Assembly: GCF_000224005.2 (NCBI RefSeq)
Contig: NZ_CP007031.1
Location: 1,641,001 to 1,705,000, forward strand
Length of the DNA: 64,000 bases
Origin: Marichromatium purpuratum 984
Lineage (GTDB): Bacteria; Pseudomonadota; Gammaproteobacteria; Chromatiales; Chromatiaceae
Reading direction: 5' to 3'
Below, in pieces: positions 17,705 to 29,570 of this stretch. The notes under the pieces are model-generated. The model saw nothing but the letters and a program-made list of their open reading frames with translations. It was not told the DNA's origin and did not search any database. A program made the translations under genes and the position numbers. Within the stretch, counting starts at the first letter, position 1. Each line of letters opens with the position of its first letter.

Positions 17705-18991
17705 GTGTTTGAGCGTCCCGATGTCGGTGAGCGGGCGGTGCTGGTACAGATCGATCTCGGCGGCGAGCGGGTCGATGCCGAGCAGCGCGAAGAATTCGCG
17801 CTGCTCGCCGAGGCCGCCGGCGCCGAGGTGCTGGCGACCCTGGGGGGGAGTCGCGCCGCGCCCGATCCGCGCTACTTCCTCGGCAGCGGCAAGGCCGAGG
17901 AACTCAAGGACCTGGTCGCCGCCTGCACCGCCGACCTGGTGATCGTCGATCATCCGCTCTCGCCGGCTCAGGAGCGCAACCTCGAGCGCCTGGTGCAGTG
18001 CCGGGTGCTCGATCGCTCCGGGCTGATCCTCGATATCTTCGCCCAGCGCGCGCGTTCCTTCGAGGGCAAGCTGCAGGTGGAGCTGGCGCAGCTGCGCCAC
18101 CTCTCGACCCGACTGGTGCGCGGCTGGACCCATCTCGAACGCCAGAAGGGTGGCATCGGGCTGCGCGGTCCGGGCGAGACCCAGCTCGAGACCGATCGCC
18201 GGTTGCTCGGCAAGCGCGTGGCGATGCTCGAGCGCCGGCTCGGCAAGATCGAGGGGCAGCGCGCCCAGGGGCGCAAGGCGCGGGCCAAGGCCGAACTCTC
18301 GGTGGTCTCGCTGGTCGGTTACACCAATGCCGGTAAGTCGACGCTGTTCAATCGCTTGACCGAGGCCGGGGTGTTCCAGGCCGATCAGCTGTTCGCCACC
18401 CTCGATCCGACGCTGCGTCGATTGGAGTTGCCGACCGGCGAGCGGGCACTGCTGGCCGATACCGTGGGGTTCGTCAGCGATCTGCCGCACGAGCTGGTGG
18501 CGGCCTTTCGCTCGACGCTGGAAGAGGCGCGCAACGCCGCGTTGCTGCTGCACGTGATCGATGCCGCAGCCACGCAGCGCTCGCGACTGATCACCGATGT
18601 CGAGCAGGTGCTCGAGGAGATCGGTTGCAGCGAGATCCCGCGCTTGGAGGTGTTCAACAAGATCGATCGGCTCGAGGAGGGCGCGCCGCGTCTCGAGCGC
18701 GATGCCGAGGGCGTGCCGGTGCGGGTGTGGATCTCAGCGCGCGAGGGCGAGGGGATCGAGCTGTTGCTGCAGGCGATCGCCGAGCGTGTCGGTGGTCAGC
18801 GCGTCGAGTGTCGGGTCCGTCTCGAACCGGCCGATGGGCGGGTGCGGGCGCTGCTCTTCGCCCATGCGCAGATACTCGCCGACACGCCGCTCGAGAGCGG
18901 CGGTTGGGAGATGGCCTTCAGCATCGCGCGGGCCGATCTGGAGCGGTTGCGAGCGCGCGACGCGCGACTGGCCGCCTGTGTCGAGCCCTGA
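17705..18991 (+). CDS. hflX: Ribosome-associated GTPase HflX
   Basis: 428 residues from a GTG start at 17705 (MFERPDVGERAVLVQ), 32 bases after hfq. The N-terminal HflX domain contains GSRAAPDPRYFLGSGKAEEL. A coiled linker precedes the G domain with GYTNAGKSTLFNRL (G1), LFATLDPT (G2), DTVGFVSDLP (G3) and FNKIDRL (G4). The protein splits stalled or heat-damaged ribosomes. Its place between hfq and hflKC is conserved. Confidence 0.95.
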   Translation: MFERPDVGERAVLVQIDLGGERVDAEQREEFALLAEAAGAEVLATLGGSRAAPDPRYFLGSGKAEELKDLVAACTADLVIVDHPLSPAQERNLERLVQCRVLDRSGLILDIFAQRARSFEGKLQVELAQLRHLSTRLVRGWTHLERQKGGIGLRGPGETQLETDRRLLGKRVAMLERRLGKIEGQRAQGRKARAKAELSVVSLVGYTNAGKSTLFNRLTEAGVFQADQLFATLDPTLRRLELPTGERALLADTVGFVSDLPHELVAAFRSTLEEARNAALLLHVIDAAATQRSRLITDVEQVLEEIGCSEIPRLEVFNKIDRLEEGAPRLERDAEGVPVRVWISAREGEGIELLLQAIAERVGGQRVECRVRLEPADGRVRALLFAHAQILADTPLESGGWEMAFSIARADLERLRARDARLAACVEP

Positions 18992-19254
18992 GTTTCATTG
19001 GGGTGGGGCGTTTGCCCCACTCCGCCGCGCCATCTTAGAATGACACCTTCGATCTGGGGCATCAGGGATGCGTGTCCGCGTGACCTCATCATGCGATATC
19101 GCTTGATATCGGCCTCGTACGTCGGCATTGTTCTACGCAATATTCACCTGCCATCGGACTTGTCGTGACGCCCTGTTTGCAGTGGCCGGATCGTCAACCC
19201 CCGACAGGGCAATCCGGGACGACTCCCCAACCAACCAGTACAGACGGAGAAGCT

Positions 19255-20418
19255 ATGGCCTGGAACGAGCCAGGTGGCGGTAACAAAGACCCTTGGAGTG
19301 GTGGCGGCGACCAGGGGCCGCCCGATCTCGACGAGGTGGTACGCAAGCTCCAGGAGCGCCTGGGTGGGCTCTTCGGTGGCAAGGGCGGCGGGCAGGGCGG
19401 TCCGAGCGGCGGTCCCGGGCGCGACCTCAGTCTGCGCCTGATCGGCGTGGCGGTGGCCGTGCTGGTGGTGATCTGGCTGGCCACCGGCATCTATATCGTC
19501 GGGCCGGCCGAACGCGGTGTCGAGACCCGCTTCGGCAAGCTCACCGAGACCACCGGTCCGGGGCCGCACTGGCACATCCCTGCACCGATCGAGTCGGTGA
19601 CCAAGGTTAATGTCGATGAGATCGCCACCTTCAGTCACAAGGCCTCGATGCTCACCCAGGACGAGAATATCGTCGATGTCGAGCTGACGGTGCAGTCGCG
19701 CATCCAGGATGCGGCGAACTATCTGTTCCAGGACCAGAATCCCGAGAAGACTCTGCGTGACGCCACGGTGACCGTGGTACGCGTGACCATCGGTGGCAGC
19801 AAGCTCGACTACGTGATGACCGAGGGTCGTAGCGCGGTGGCGGTGACCATCAAGGAGCGCATCCAGGCACTGATGGATCAGTACAAGACCGGCCTCGAGG
19901 TGACCACGGTCAACATGCAGCCGGCCAAGCCGCCGGAGCAGGTCAAGGCCGCCTTCGACGACGCCATCAAGGCGCGCGAGGACAAGGAGCGCATCGAGAA
20001 CCAGGCTGAGGCCTATGCCAACGAGGTGCTGCCGCGTGCCCGTGGTGAGGCCGCGCGCATCATCGCCGATGCCCGCGCCTATCGCGACAAGGTGATCGCC
20101 GAGTCCGAGGGTGAGGCGGCCCGCTTCGATGCCATCCTCACCGAGTATCAGAAGGCCCCCGAGGTGACGCGTGAGCGTCTCTATCTCGAGACCATGGAGC
20201 AGGTGCTCGGCGGGAACGCCAAGGTGCTGCTCGATGTCGAGGACGGCGGCAACAGCCTGATGTACCTGCCCATCGATCAGATGCTCAAGCAATCAGCAAC
20301 GCCGGTCCAGAGTGGCCCGGCAGCGTCGGCGCCGGTCGCGGCGACGCCGGCGAGCGCCAGCGGGGCGAGCGATGCCATGCCCCAGCGCATCGTGGACCGT
20401 GAGCGGAGGACGCGTTGA
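19255..20418 (+). CDS. hflK: FtsH protease modulator HflK (SPFH membrane protein)
   Basis: 387 residues from the ATG at 19255 (MAWNEPGGGNKDPWSGGG). A Gly-rich cytoplasmic N-terminus, one membrane helix at ~62-80 (LIGVAVAVLVVIWLATGIYI) and an SPFH/band-7 domain (GPAERGVETRFGKLTETTGP) are followed by a long coiled coil (ADARAYRDKVIAESEGEAAR). HflK and HflC form the large periplasmic cage around FtsH. The TGA overlaps the hflC ATG (20416-20420), giving coupled translation. Confidence 0.95.
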   Translation: MAWNEPGGGNKDPWSGGGDQGPPDLDEVVRKLQERLGGLFGGKGGGQGGPSGGPGRDLSLRLIGVAVAVLVVIWLATGIYIVGPAERGVETRFGKLTETTGPGPHWHIPAPIESVTKVNVDEIATFSHKASMLTQDENIVDVELTVQSRIQDAANYLFQDQNPEKTLRDATVTVVRVTIGGSKLDYVMTEGRSAVAVTIKERIQALMDQYKTGLEVTTVNMQPAKPPEQVKAAFDDAIKAREDKERIENQAEAYANEVLPRARGEAARIIADARAYRDKVIAESEGEAARFDAILTEYQKAPEVTRERLYLETMEQVLGGNAKVLLDVEDGGNSLMYLPIDQMLKQSATPVQSGPAASAPVAATPASASGASDAMPQRIVDRERRTR

Positions 20419-21305
20419 TGAATCAGTACAGGACCCTGCTGCCGATCGGCGTCGCGGTGCTCGCGCTCCTCGTCTACAGCTGTACCTTCGTGGTCAAGCA
20501 GTACGAGGTGGCGATCAAGCTGCGACTCGGTGAGATCGTCTCCGACCAGTACGGCCCCGGGCTGCACTTCAAGCTGCCCTTGATCAACTCCATCGAGATC
20601 TTCGACCGTCGCATCCAGACCCTCGACTCGCGCCCCGAGCGTTTTCTCACCATCGAGAAGAAGGACGTGATCGTCGACTCCTACGCCAAGTGGCGGATCT
20701 CCAACGCGGCGCAGTTCTTCCGCTCCACCGGTGGCAGCAGCGCGCGGACCAGCCGGCTGCTCTCGGAGCGGATCAACACCAGCCTGCGCGACGAGTTCGG
20801 TAAGCGCACCATCCAGGAGGTGGTCTCTGACGACCGTCTGGAGCTGATGCAGATCCTCACCAAGGAGGTCAACGCCAACACCGAGGACCTCGGTGTCGAA
20901 ATCGTCGACGTGCGGGTGAAGAAGATCGACCTGCCGCCCGAGGTCAGTGAGTCGGTCTATCAGCGCATGCGTGCCGAACGTGAGCGGGTGGCGCGTGACC
21001 TGCGGGCCAAGGGCTCTGAGGCCGCCGAGCGGATTCGCGCCGATGCCGATCGTCAGCGTACCGTGATCACCGCCGATGCCTATCGTCAGTCGGAGGAGAT
21101 CCGTGGTGAGGGCGATGCGCGTGCCGCCGAGGTCTATGCCAGCGCCTATAGCCAGGACCCCGAGTTCTACGCCTTCTACCGGAGTCTCGGCTCCTATCGC
21201 CAGGCCTTCGGCAACGGCGGTGACGTGATGGTGCTCGAGCCCGACTCCGAGTTCTTCCGCTTCTTCCGTCAGCAACAGGCCCCGGTCGAGGCCATCGGCC
21301 GCTGA
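20418..21305 (+). CDS. hflC: FtsH protease modulator HflC
   Basis: 295 residues from the ATG at 20418, overlapping the hflK stop. An N-terminal membrane anchor (LLPIGVAVLALLVYSCTFVV) is followed by an SPFH domain (VKQYEVAIKLRLGEI; YGPGLHFKLPLINSIEIFDR) and a coiled coil with ADRQRTVITADAYRQSEEIR. It is the partner of HflK in the FtsH regulatory complex. A terminator-like hairpin lies 24 bases downstream. Confidence 0.95.
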   Translation: MNQYRTLLPIGVAVLALLVYSCTFVVKQYEVAIKLRLGEIVSDQYGPGLHFKLPLINSIEIFDRRIQTLDSRPERFLTIEKKDVIVDSYAKWRISNAAQFFRSTGGSSARTSRLLSERINTSLRDEFGKRTIQEVVSDDRLELMQILTKEVNANTEDLGVEIVDVRVKKIDLPPEVSESVYQRMRAERERVARDLRAKGSEAAERIRADADRQRTVITADAYRQSEEIRGEGDARAAEVYASAYSQDPEFYAFYRSLGSYRQAFGNGGDVMVLEPDSEFFRFFRQQQAPVEAIGR

Positions 21306-21328
21306 TTCCCACGCTCCGTTGCAGGATG

Positions 21329-21347
21329 CGGCCCCGCTTCGGGGCCG
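21329..21347 (+). terminator. Hairpin terminator after hflC
   Basis: A perfect 8-base stem, CGGCCCCG / CGGGGCCG, with a three-base loop lies 24 bases after the hflC stop and is followed by TATTCCCC. The T-tract is poor, so termination strength is uncertain, but the position at the end of the hfq-hflXKC cluster is as expected. Confidence 0.55.
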
Positions 21348-21423
21348 TATTCCCCCGCCCGAGACCTCTGTCGGACGTTTCGTCCACGTTTCAGTGACTC
21401 TTTTGCTCCTCGGTCAAAGGCAT

Positions 21424-21443
21424 GCATTTTGTTGACAAAATGC
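21424..21443 (+). promoter_or_regulatory. Inverted repeat overlapping a TTGACA box upstream of the DUF2065 gene
   Basis: Arms GCATTTTG and CAAAATGC are perfect with loop TTGA. The repeat covers TTGACA (21432-21437), which is a good -35 box. A weak -10 (TGAATT) follows after 17 bases. This would be a repressible promoter for the DUF2065-hisZ-purA genes. Distance to the next start is ~160 bases. The assignment rests on sequence pattern only. Confidence 0.35.
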
Positions 21444-21605
21444 TGCTTTTGCGCTGAATTTGCGTTTTTTTGTCTGTTCGTGGGGTGTTTTTCGATGTCC
21501 CGACGATGGACAAATGCCCTTGCGTCTGGAAAGATGGGCGCCTTTTGAAAGGGTACCGGCCCGGTTGCGTTCGCGTGATCGAGCCCCGGTCGAGGACGTC
21601 TGGTC

Positions 21606-21788
21606 GTGAACGAGCTGCTGATCGCGCTGGCGCTGATGCTGGTGGTCGAGGGGATCTGGCCGTTTCTCTCGCCGCGAAGCTTCAGGCGCGCCTTGTTGCT
21701 GATAGCGGCCGAACAGGATCGGGCGCTGCGTTTGACCGGGTTGACGAGCATGATCGTCGGGCTCGGGCTGCTCTATCTGGTGAACTGA
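21606..21788 (+). CDS. DUF2065 small membrane protein
   Basis: 60 residues from a GTG start at 21606. Two hydrophobic segments are seen: MNELLIALALMLVVEGIWPF and LTSMIVGLGLLYLVN. The sequence FLSPRSFRRALLLIA between them is typical of DUF2065, a small inner-membrane family usually encoded between hflC and hisZ or purA. Its function is not known. It lies 13 bases before hisZ. Confidence 0.85.
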   Translation: MNELLIALALMLVVEGIWPFLSPRSFRRALLLIAAEQDRALRLTGLTSMIVGLGLLYLVN

Positions 21789-21801
21789 GTTTTAGTGCGC
21801 A

Positions 21802-22995
21802 ATGAATGAGGAACGGTGGCTGTTGCCAGCCGGAATCGAAGAAGTGCTCCCGCCCCAGGCCCAGGTCATCGAGGGGCTGCGTCGCGAGTTGCTGGATCTC
21901 TATGCCGGCTGGGGATACGACTTGGTCATCCCGCCGTTCATCGATTATCTCGACTCGCTGCTGACCGGCACCGGTCAGGACCTCGACCTGCAGACCTTCA
22001 AGCTCACCGACCAGGTCTCCGGGCGGTTGCTCGGGGTGCGGTCCGACATGACTCCGCAGGTCGCACGCATGGATGCCCATCATCTGCGTCGTGATGTGCC
22101 GCAGCGCCTGTGCTATCTCGGCACCGTGCTGCGCACCCGCGACGACGGCTTCGGTGGAACGCGCAGTCCGCTCCAGCTCGGGGCCGAGATCTACGGGCAC
22201 GGCGGGGTCGAGAGCGACATCGAGATCCTGCGTCTGATCATGCTCACGCTGCGTGCGGCGGGGATCGAGGAGAGCTATCTCGATCTCGGTCATGTCGGCA
22301 TCTTCCGCGGGCTGGCCCGTCAGGCCGGGCTGGATGCGGTACAGGAGCATGCGCTGTTCGATGCGCTCCAGCGCAAGGCGGTGCCCGAGGTCGAGCAGCT
22401 GATCGGCGGCTTCGGTGTCCACGGTGCGGCGGCTGACATGCTGGTCGCACTCGCCGAACTCAATGGCGCCGACGCGCTGGTACGCGCCGAGCAGGTGCTG
22501 AGTCGCGCCGACCGTCCGGTGCAGGTGGCGCTCGATGATCTGCGGCGCATCGCCGAGGGGCTGCAGCGCTGGCTGCCCGAGGTCGGGGTCCATTATGACC
22601 TCGCCGAGTTGCGCGGTTATCGCTACAAGACCGGTGCGGTGTTCGCGGCCTTCGTCCCCGGCTGGGGGCTCGAGGTCGCGCGTGGCGGACGCTATGACGA
22701 CATCGGTCGGGTGTTCGGCCGGGCCCGCCCGGCAGTCGGTTTCAGCGCCGATCTCAAGGAGCTGCTGCGCCATGGGCGCGGGCTCGAGCAACGCTATCGC
22801 GTTGACGCGCCGGTGCTCGCGCCGGCCGATCCCGATCCGGCGCTGCGCGCCGAGATCGAGCGGCTGCGCGCCGCGGGGCGACGGGTGGTCGAGGCACTGC
22901 CCGGGGTCGAACAGGATCCACGCCAACTCGGCTGCAGTCAGATCCTGGCGCGGCGCGAAGGGCAGTGGGAATTACAAGCTATCGATGCGGAGTAG
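21802..22995 (+). CDS. hisZ: ATP phosphoribosyltransferase regulatory subunit HisZ
   Basis: 397 residues resembling the catalytic core of histidyl-tRNA synthetase (LLPAGIEEVLPPQAQVIEGL; DLVIPPFIDYLDSLL; SDMTPQVARMDA) but lacking the anticodon-binding domain and key HisRS motifs. HisZ pairs with the short-form HisG to make the first enzyme of histidine synthesis responsive to feedback, so a short hisG is expected elsewhere. It is followed by purA 12 bases later, a conserved pair. Confidence 0.93.
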   Translation: MNEERWLLPAGIEEVLPPQAQVIEGLRRELLDLYAGWGYDLVIPPFIDYLDSLLTGTGQDLDLQTFKLTDQVSGRLLGVRSDMTPQVARMDAHHLRRDVPQRLCYLGTVLRTRDDGFGGTRSPLQLGAEIYGHGGVESDIEILRLIMLTLRAAGIEESYLDLGHVGIFRGLARQAGLDAVQEHALFDALQRKAVPEVEQLIGGFGVHGAAADMLVALAELNGADALVRAEQVLSRADRPVQVALDDLRRIAEGLQRWLPEVGVHYDLAELRGYRYKTGAVFAAFVPGWGLEVARGGRYDDIGRVFGRARPAVGFSADLKELLRHGRGLEQRYRVDAPVLAPADPDPALRAEIERLRAAGRRVVEALPGVEQDPRQLGCSQILARREGQWELQAIDAE

Positions 22996-23007
22996 GAAAG
23001 AGTCTAG

Positions 23008-24303
<1,296 letters not shown>

Positions 24304-24314
24304 GGGCTATCGTC

Positions 24315-24578
24315 ATGACCGAAATCTCCTTTTCCGAACTCTTCCTCGAAGGCCTTCAGCTGATGGGCGTCGGGATGACCATCGTGGTCGCCTTTCTGAT
24401 CCTGCTCATCGGCGTGCTCCGCCTGGTGGCCGCCGCCGTGCGCCGCTGGGCGCCCGAGGAGACCGCGCCCGAGGCGCGGCCCGCCTTCCCTCAAGGTGCT
24501 GGCGCCGTCACCGACCGTCGCCTGACTGCGGCGATCACCGCTGCCGTCGTCCAGTACCGGAAGCGACGTCGGACCTGA
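24315..24578 (+). CDS. oadG: Oxaloacetate decarboxylase gamma chain
   Basis: 87 residues. One N-terminal membrane helix ([20 protein letters not shown]) is followed by a charged cytoplasmic tail ([19 protein letters not shown]). That shape, and its place directly before oadA and oadB, identify the small gamma subunit. The gamma subunit holds alpha and beta together and helps bind Zn2+ in the Na+-translocating decarboxylase. Sequence conservation in this family is low, so the call relies partly on context. Confidence 0.88.
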   Translation: MTEISFSELFLEGLQLMGVGMTIVVAFLILLIGVLRLVAAAVRRWAPEETAPEARPAFPQGAGAVTDRRLTAAITAAVVQYRKRRRT

Positions 24579-24675
24579 CACCCAGGGGTCCGTCTGTAAC
24601 CGAGGCGTCGTCGGGGGGTGTACCCGCCTGACCGGCGGCGCCCCTGATCGCGAACTTCGAAATCGAACCTTCACC

Positions 24676-26472
24676 ATGAACGATCCCAAGCCGCTCGGTA
24701 TCACCGAGGTCGTCCTGCGCGACGCCCATCAGTCCCTGCTCGCTACTCGGCTGCGTCTTGAAGACATGCTGCCGATCGCGCCCAAGCTCGATCAGGTGGG
24801 CTACTGGTCCATGGAAAGCTGGGGCGGGGCGACCTTCGACGCCTGCATCCGTTACCTGGGCGAGGACCCGTGGGACCGTCTGCGTCAGCTCAAGGCGGCG
24901 ATGCCGAATACTCCGCAGCAGATGCTGCTGCGCGGCCAGAACCTGCTCGGTTATCGGCATTACGCCGATGATGTGGTCGAGTCCTTCGTCGAGCGTGCCG
25001 CGACCAACGGTATCGATGTCTTCCGCGTGTTCGACGCGATGAACGACCTGCGCAACCTCGAGGCTGCAATCAAGGCCGTTCTCGCCACCGACAAGCACGC
25101 TCAGGGCACCATGTCCTACACCGTGAGCCCGGTACACGACCTCGACTACTGGGTCGACATGGGGCGCCGTCTCGAGGATATGGGGTGCCACTCGATCTGC
25201 ATCAAGGACATGGCCGGCCTGCTCAAGCCCTATGTCGCCGAGCAGCTGGTCACTCGCCTCAAGGAGAGCTGCTCGATTCCGATCGCGATGCAGAGCCATG
25301 CCACCACCGGCATGAGTACCAGCACCATCGTCAAGGCGGTCGAGGCCGGCATCGACATGGTCGATTCCGCCGTCTCCTCGATGAGCATGACCTACGGCCA
25401 CTCGCCGACCGAGTCGGTGGTCGCCATCTTCGAGGACGGCGATCGCGCCACCGGGCTGGACCTCAACCTGCTCGAGGAGATCGCCGCCTACTTCCGTGAC
25501 GTGCGCAAGAAGTACGCTAAGTTCGAGGGCGCGCTCAAGGGCGTCGACTCGCGCATCCTGGTCGCCCAGGTGCCCGGTGGCATGCTCACCAACATGGAAA
25601 ACCAGCTGCGCGAGCAGGGTGCGAGCGATCGCCTCGACGAGGTGCTGGTCGAGATCCCCAAGGTGCGCGAGGACCTCGGTTTTATCCCGCTGGTCACTCC
25701 AACTTCGCAGATCGTCGGCAGCCAGGCCGTGCTCAACGTGCTGATGGGTGAGCGCTACAAGAGCATCACCGCCGAGACCGCCGGTGTGCTGCGTGGTGAA
25801 TACGGCGCGACGCCGGCTCCGGTCGACAGCGAGCTGCAGCAGCGCGTGCTGGAAGAGGGCCAGAGCCCGATCACCTGCCGCCCGGCTGACAACCTCGCCC
25901 CGGAGATGGAGTCGCTGACCGCGCAGCTCCAGGAGATCGCCGAGGAGCGTTCGCTGAACCTCGCCGAGGCGGTGGTCGACGATGTGCTCACCTACGCGCT
26001 CTTCCCTCAGGTCGGGCTCAAGTTCATCGAGAACCGCGACAACCCCTCGGCCTTCGAGCCGGCACCCTGGACCGAGGCACCGGCCGCCGCCGACAAGGCC
26101 GCGCCTGCCGCAGCCGCTACCGCGATGGCCGAGGCCTATCGCGTCGAGGTCGATGGTCACGCTTACAACGTCCGGGTCTCGCCCGAGGGCGCGGTCGAGA
26201 TGATTGCCCCGGCGGCAGGTGCCGCCCCGGCTGCTGCGCCGGCGCCCGCTGCGGGTGCTGCGAGCGAGGTTCCCGCGCCGCTGGCTGGTACTGTGTTTAA
26301 GGTGTTGGTCAAGCCGGGCGACCAGATCACCTCTGGCGACGTGGTAATGATTCTCGAGGCGATGAAGATGGAGACCGAGGTCCGCTCGCCCGAGGGTGGT
26401 ACCGTGGCTGCGGTCTGCGCCTCCGAGGGTGATGCGGTGCAGGTCGGTCAGGCCCTGCTGACCCTGAGCTGA
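24676..26472 (+). CDS. oadA: Oxaloacetate decarboxylase alpha chain (biotin-containing)
   Basis: 598 residues. The N-terminal carboxyltransferase TIM barrel begins with [19 protein letters not shown] and includes [20 protein letters not shown]. The middle is the conserved PYC/OADA domain. An Ala/Pro-rich linker leads to a biotinyl domain with EAMKMET, whose Lys (~564) carries biotin. The subunit moves carboxyl from oxaloacetate to biotin. The order oadG-oadA-oadB is the standard operon. It has no biotin carboxylase domain, so it is not pyruvate carboxylase. Confidence 0.95.
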   Translation: MNDPKPLGITEVVLRDAHQSLLATRLRLEDMLPIAPKLDQVGYWSMESWGGATFDACIRYLGEDPWDRLRQLKAAMPNTPQQMLLRGQNLLGYRHYADDVVESFVERAATNGIDVFRVFDAMNDLRNLEAAIKAVLATDKHAQGTMSYTVSPVHDLDYWVDMGRRLEDMGCHSICIKDMAGLLKPYVAEQLVTRLKESCSIPIAMQSHATTGMSTSTIVKAVEAGIDMVDSAVSSMSMTYGHSPTESVVAIFEDGDRATGLDLNLLEEIAAYFRDVRKKYAKFEGALKGVDSRILVAQVPGGMLTNMENQLREQGASDRLDEVLVEIPKVREDLGFIPLVTPTSQIVGSQAVLNVLMGERYKSITAETAGVLRGEYGATPAPVDSELQQRVLEEGQSPITCRPADNLAPEMESLTAQLQEIAEERSLNLAEAVVDDVLTYALFPQVGLKFIENRDNPSAFEPAPWTEAPAAADKAAPAAAATAMAEAYRVEVDGHAYNVRVSPEGAVEMIAPAAGAAPAAAPAPAAGAASEVPAPLAGTVFKVLVKPGDQITSGDVVMILEAMKMETEVRSPEGGTVAAVCASEGDAVQVGQALLTLS

Positions 26473-26482
26473 GCGCGGATCC

Positions 26483-27619
26483 ATGGAAAAGTTGTTGCTA
26501 CTGTGGCAGTCCACCGGACTGGCCAATTTCACCTGGGGCCAAGCGCTGATGATCGGCGTCGGCGGTCTGCTGATCTATCTGGCGATCGCCAAGAAGTTCG
26601 AGCCGCTGCTGCTGCTGCCGATCGGCTTCGGTGCCATCCTCTGTAACACGCCGGTGGCCGGGATCGGTGGTCCCGACGGCATGGTCGGCATGATCTACCA
26701 TGTCGGCATCGAGACCGGGATCTTCCCGCTGCTGATCTTCATGGGGGTTGGCGCGCTGACCGATTTCGGCGCGCTGATCGCGCGGCCTTCGACCCTGCTG
26801 TTGGGTGCTGCGGCGCAGTTCGGCATCTTCGCCACCCTGCTCGGGGCGCTGACGCTGAACCTGATCCCCGGGTTCGACTTCAGCATGGCCGATGCCGCCT
26901 CGATCGCGATCATCGGTGGCGCCGACGGTCCGACGGCGATCTTCCTCGCCTCGCGCCTCTCGCCCGATCTGCTCGGCGCCATCGCCGTGGCGGCTTACTC
27001 CTACATGGCCCTGGTGCCGCTGATCCAGCCGCCGATCATGCGCGCGCTGACCAGCGAGTCCGAGCGTCAGATCAAGATGGAGCAGCTGCGTCACGTCTCC
27101 AAGCTCGAGCGCATCCTCTTCCCGTTCGCGGTGCTGGTGCTGTGCGTGACCCTGCTGCCCTCGGCCGCGCCGCTGATGGGCATGCTGATGTTCGGTAACC
27201 TGCTGCGTGAATCGGGTGTGGTCGATCGCCTCAGTCGCGCCGCGCAGAACGAGATCATCAACGTGGTCACCATCATGTTGGGCCTGGCCGTCGGCTCCAA
27301 GCTCTCGGCTGAGATGTTCCTCAACGTGCAGACGCTCGGCATCCTGTTGCTCGGCGCGCTGGCCTTCTGCATCGGTACCGCCACCGGCGTGATCATGGGC
27401 AAGGTCATGTGCAAGGTCACCGGTGGCAAGGTCAATCCGCTGATCGGCGCCGCCGGCGTCTCGGCGGTGCCGATGGCCGCCCGCGTGGTCAACAAGGTCG
27501 GTCTCGAGTCGGATCATCACAACTTCCTGCTGATGCATGCGATGGGACCGAACGTGGCCGGTGTTATCGGCTCGGCGGTGGCCGCCGGTATCCTGCTCGC
27601 GTTGGTGGGCGGTGGTTGA
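26483..27619 (+). CDS. oadB: Oxaloacetate decarboxylase beta chain (Na+ pump)
   Basis: 378 residues with about nine to eleven membrane helices. Family motifs include [36 protein letters not shown] and [18 protein letters not shown]. The GADGPTAI segment carries the conserved Asp (D203-equivalent) that binds Na+ and the proton used in decarboxylation of carboxybiotin. It lies 11 bases after oadA. Together the three genes make a primary Na+ pump driven by oxaloacetate decarboxylation. Confidence 0.95.
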   Translation: MEKLLLLWQSTGLANFTWGQALMIGVGGLLIYLAIAKKFEPLLLLPIGFGAILCNTPVAGIGGPDGMVGMIYHVGIETGIFPLLIFMGVGALTDFGALIARPSTLLLGAAAQFGIFATLLGALTLNLIPGFDFSMADAASIAIIGGADGPTAIFLASRLSPDLLGAIAVAAYSYMALVPLIQPPIMRALTSESERQIKMEQLRHVSKLERILFPFAVLVLCVTLLPSAAPLMGMLMFGNLLRESGVVDRLSRAAQNEIINVVTIMLGLAVGSKLSAEMFLNVQTLGILLLGALAFCIGTATGVIMGKVMCKVTGGKVNPLIGAAGVSAVPMAARVVNKVGLESDHHNFLLMHAMGPNVAGVIGSAVAAGILLALVGGG

Positions 27620-27668
27620 TTCGTTGAAGTTGACGAAATCGGCAAAACTGGGTTAATTTGATTAGCTT

Positions 27669-28238
27669 ATGTCAGCGTCGTTACCTGAGCGACTGGACCC
27701 ATGGCGTGCCGCGCAGGCCGCGCGTGTCTTCACCGGCACGATCGAGCTTGCGCGGCTGCCGAGGCTTGCCGAAGCCGTCCTCGGTCTCGCCCCGCTTGCG
27801 CAGGGCCAGGCCGAGGTCTGTTACCGTCTCGCCTTCGAGCGTGATCCCCGGGGGCGCGTGCGTGTCTTCGGGGACGTCGATGCGGTGTTGCGGCTGCCCT
27901 GTCAGCGCTGTCTCGGCGAGGTCGCCGTTGCGGTGAGCGCGCCCTTGAGGTTGGCGCTGGTGCGCAGCGAGCAGCAGGCCGAGCAGCTCGACGAGACACT
28001 CGACCCGGTGCTGGTCGAAGACGACGAGCCGGTGCAGCCGCTTGACTGGATCGAGGACGAGCTGCTGCTCGCGATCCCGGCGGTGCCGCGTCATGCGCCC
28101 GGTGAGTGTGAGGCGCCGGTTTCTACCGATGCCTCGCTGGCCGAGTCCGAGCCGTTGTTGGAGACGCCGCCGGAGCGGGACAACCCGTTCGCGATTCTGG
28201 CGAGTCTGAAGTCGCGCGGGCGCGACGACGAGGGCTGA
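27669..28238 (+). CDS. yceD: YceD family protein (DUF177), 23S rRNA accumulation protein
   Basis: 189 residues. The DUF177 core includes a Cys pair ([10 protein letters not shown]) after a beta-rich region, then [19 protein letters not shown], a conserved acidic-hydrophobic motif of the family. The C-terminus ([12 protein letters not shown]) is also typical. The gene almost always precedes rpmF, as here, and has been linked to rRNA and ribosome assembly. It lacks any enzyme signature. Confidence 0.9.
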   Translation: MSASLPERLDPWRAAQAARVFTGTIELARLPRLAEAVLGLAPLAQGQAEVCYRLAFERDPRGRVRVFGDVDAVLRLPCQRCLGEVAVAVSAPLRLALVRSEQQAEQLDETLDPVLVEDDEPVQPLDWIEDELLLAIPAVPRHAPGECEAPVSTDASLAESEPLLETPPERDNPFAILASLKSRGRDDEG

Positions 28239-28308
28239 TGGTTTCGCAATTTCGATCAACGCGACGTCTCGTGCCAACGAGGCGTCAGATCCGTACCTGG
28301 AGATAACA

Positions 28309-28485
28309 ATGGCAGTTCAGCAGAATCGCAAGACCCCTTCCAAGCGCGGCATGCGTCGCTCCCACGACGCCCTGAGCAAGCCGACGCTCTCGGTCGAGCC
28401 CTCGAGCGGCGAGACCCATCGTCGTCATCACGTCTCGGCCGACGGTTTCTATCGCGGCCGCAAGGTTGTGGACAAGTCTGAGTGA
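28309..28485 (+). CDS. rpmF: 50S ribosomal protein L32
   Basis: 58 residues. [20 protein letters not shown] is the classic L32 start, and [16 protein letters not shown] the C-terminal motif. The zinc-binding cysteines found in some L32 proteins are absent (Cys-minus form). A ribosome site (GGAGAT) is 8 bases before the ATG. It opens the plsX-fab operon. Confidence 0.97.
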   Translation: MAVQQNRKTPSKRGMRRSHDALSKPTLSVEPSSGETHRRHHVSADGFYRGRKVVDKSE

Positions 28486-28523
28486 TCCGTCGAGTTCGTT
28501 TCGGATCATCGGGGTCGCGACGC

Positions 28524-29570
28524 ATGAGTCGAGCAATGAAGGCACAGCCTTGTACCATTGCCCTGGACGCCATGGGTGGCGATCACGGGCCGAGCGTGGT
28601 GATCCCGGCGGCGCTCAAGTACCTCGCGGACAACCCCCACGCCAACCTGATCCTGGTCGGTGACGAGCAGCGGCTCGACGCCTGTATCGGCAAGGCCAGT
28701 CGTGAGCGTCTGCGTATCCATCACACCTCCCAGGAGGTGGCGATGGACGAACTGCCGTCGCGGGCGCTGCGCAACAAAAAAGACTCGTCGATGCGCGTGG
28801 CCATCGACCTGGTTCGCGACGGCGAGGCCGACGCCTGTGTCAGTGCCGGCAACACCGGGGCACTGATGGCGACCGCGCGCTTCGTCCTCAAGACCCTGCC
28901 GAGTATCGATCGGCCGGCGATCAGCACCACGGTGCCCTCGCTGCACGGCCATACCCACATGCTCGATCTCGGGGCCAATGTCGATTGCTCCGGCGCTCAC
29001 CTGTTCCAGTTCGCCGTCATGGGCAGCGAGCTGGCGAGCGTGGTCGATGGCATCGACCGCCCCAAGGTGGCGCTGCTCAACATCGGCCAGGAAGAGATCA
29101 AGGGCAACGAGCAGGTCAAGCAGGCTCACGAGCTGTTGCTCAACAGTAGCCTCAACTACGTTGGCTATGTCGAGGGTGACGGCATCTATCTCGATGACGT
29201 CGACGTGGTCGTCTGCGATGGTTTCATCGGCAACGTTGCGCTCAAGTCGAGCGAGGGCGTGGCCAAGTTCGTGCGTCATTCGCTGCGTAAGCAGTTCAAG
29301 CGCAACTGGTTCACCCAGCTCGCCGGACTGGCGGCGATGCCGATCCTCAAGCGCTTCAGCGGTGACATCGATCCACGTCGCTACAACGGTGCCAGCCTGC
29401 TCGGTCTGCGCGGCATCGTGGTCAAGAGCCATGGTGGCGCCGACGCATTCGCCTTCGAGAACGCGATCTACATCGCCGAGAAGGAGATCCGCGAGGATAT
29501 CCCCAAGCGGATCGGCGAACAGGTCGGGCGTCAGCTCGAGGGCAGTGGACAGTACAGGGAAACCGCCTGA
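28524..29570 (+). CDS. plsX: Phosphate acyltransferase PlsX
   Basis: ~348 residues using the ATG at 28524; ATG 28536 is also possible. It converts acyl-ACP to acyl-phosphate for phospholipid synthesis. Motifs seen are [66 protein letters not shown] and [20 protein letters not shown]. The stop overlaps the fabH start (TGATG, 29568-29572). Confidence 0.96.
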   Translation: MSRAMKAQPCTIALDAMGGDHGPSVVIPAALKYLADNPHANLILVGDEQRLDACIGKASRERLRIHHTSQEVAMDELPSRALRNKKDSSMRVAIDLVRDGEADACVSAGNTGALMATARFVLKTLPSIDRPAISTTVPSLHGHTHMLDLGANVDCSGAHLFQFAVMGSELASVVDGIDRPKVALLNIGQEEIKGNEQVKQAHELLLNSSLNYVGYVEGDGIYLDDVDVVVCDGFIGNVALKSSEGVAKFVRHSLRKQFKRNWFTQLAGLAAMPILKRFSGDIDPRRYNGASLLGLRGIVVKSHGGADAFAFENAIYIAEKEIREDIPKRIGEQVGRQLEGSGQYRETA

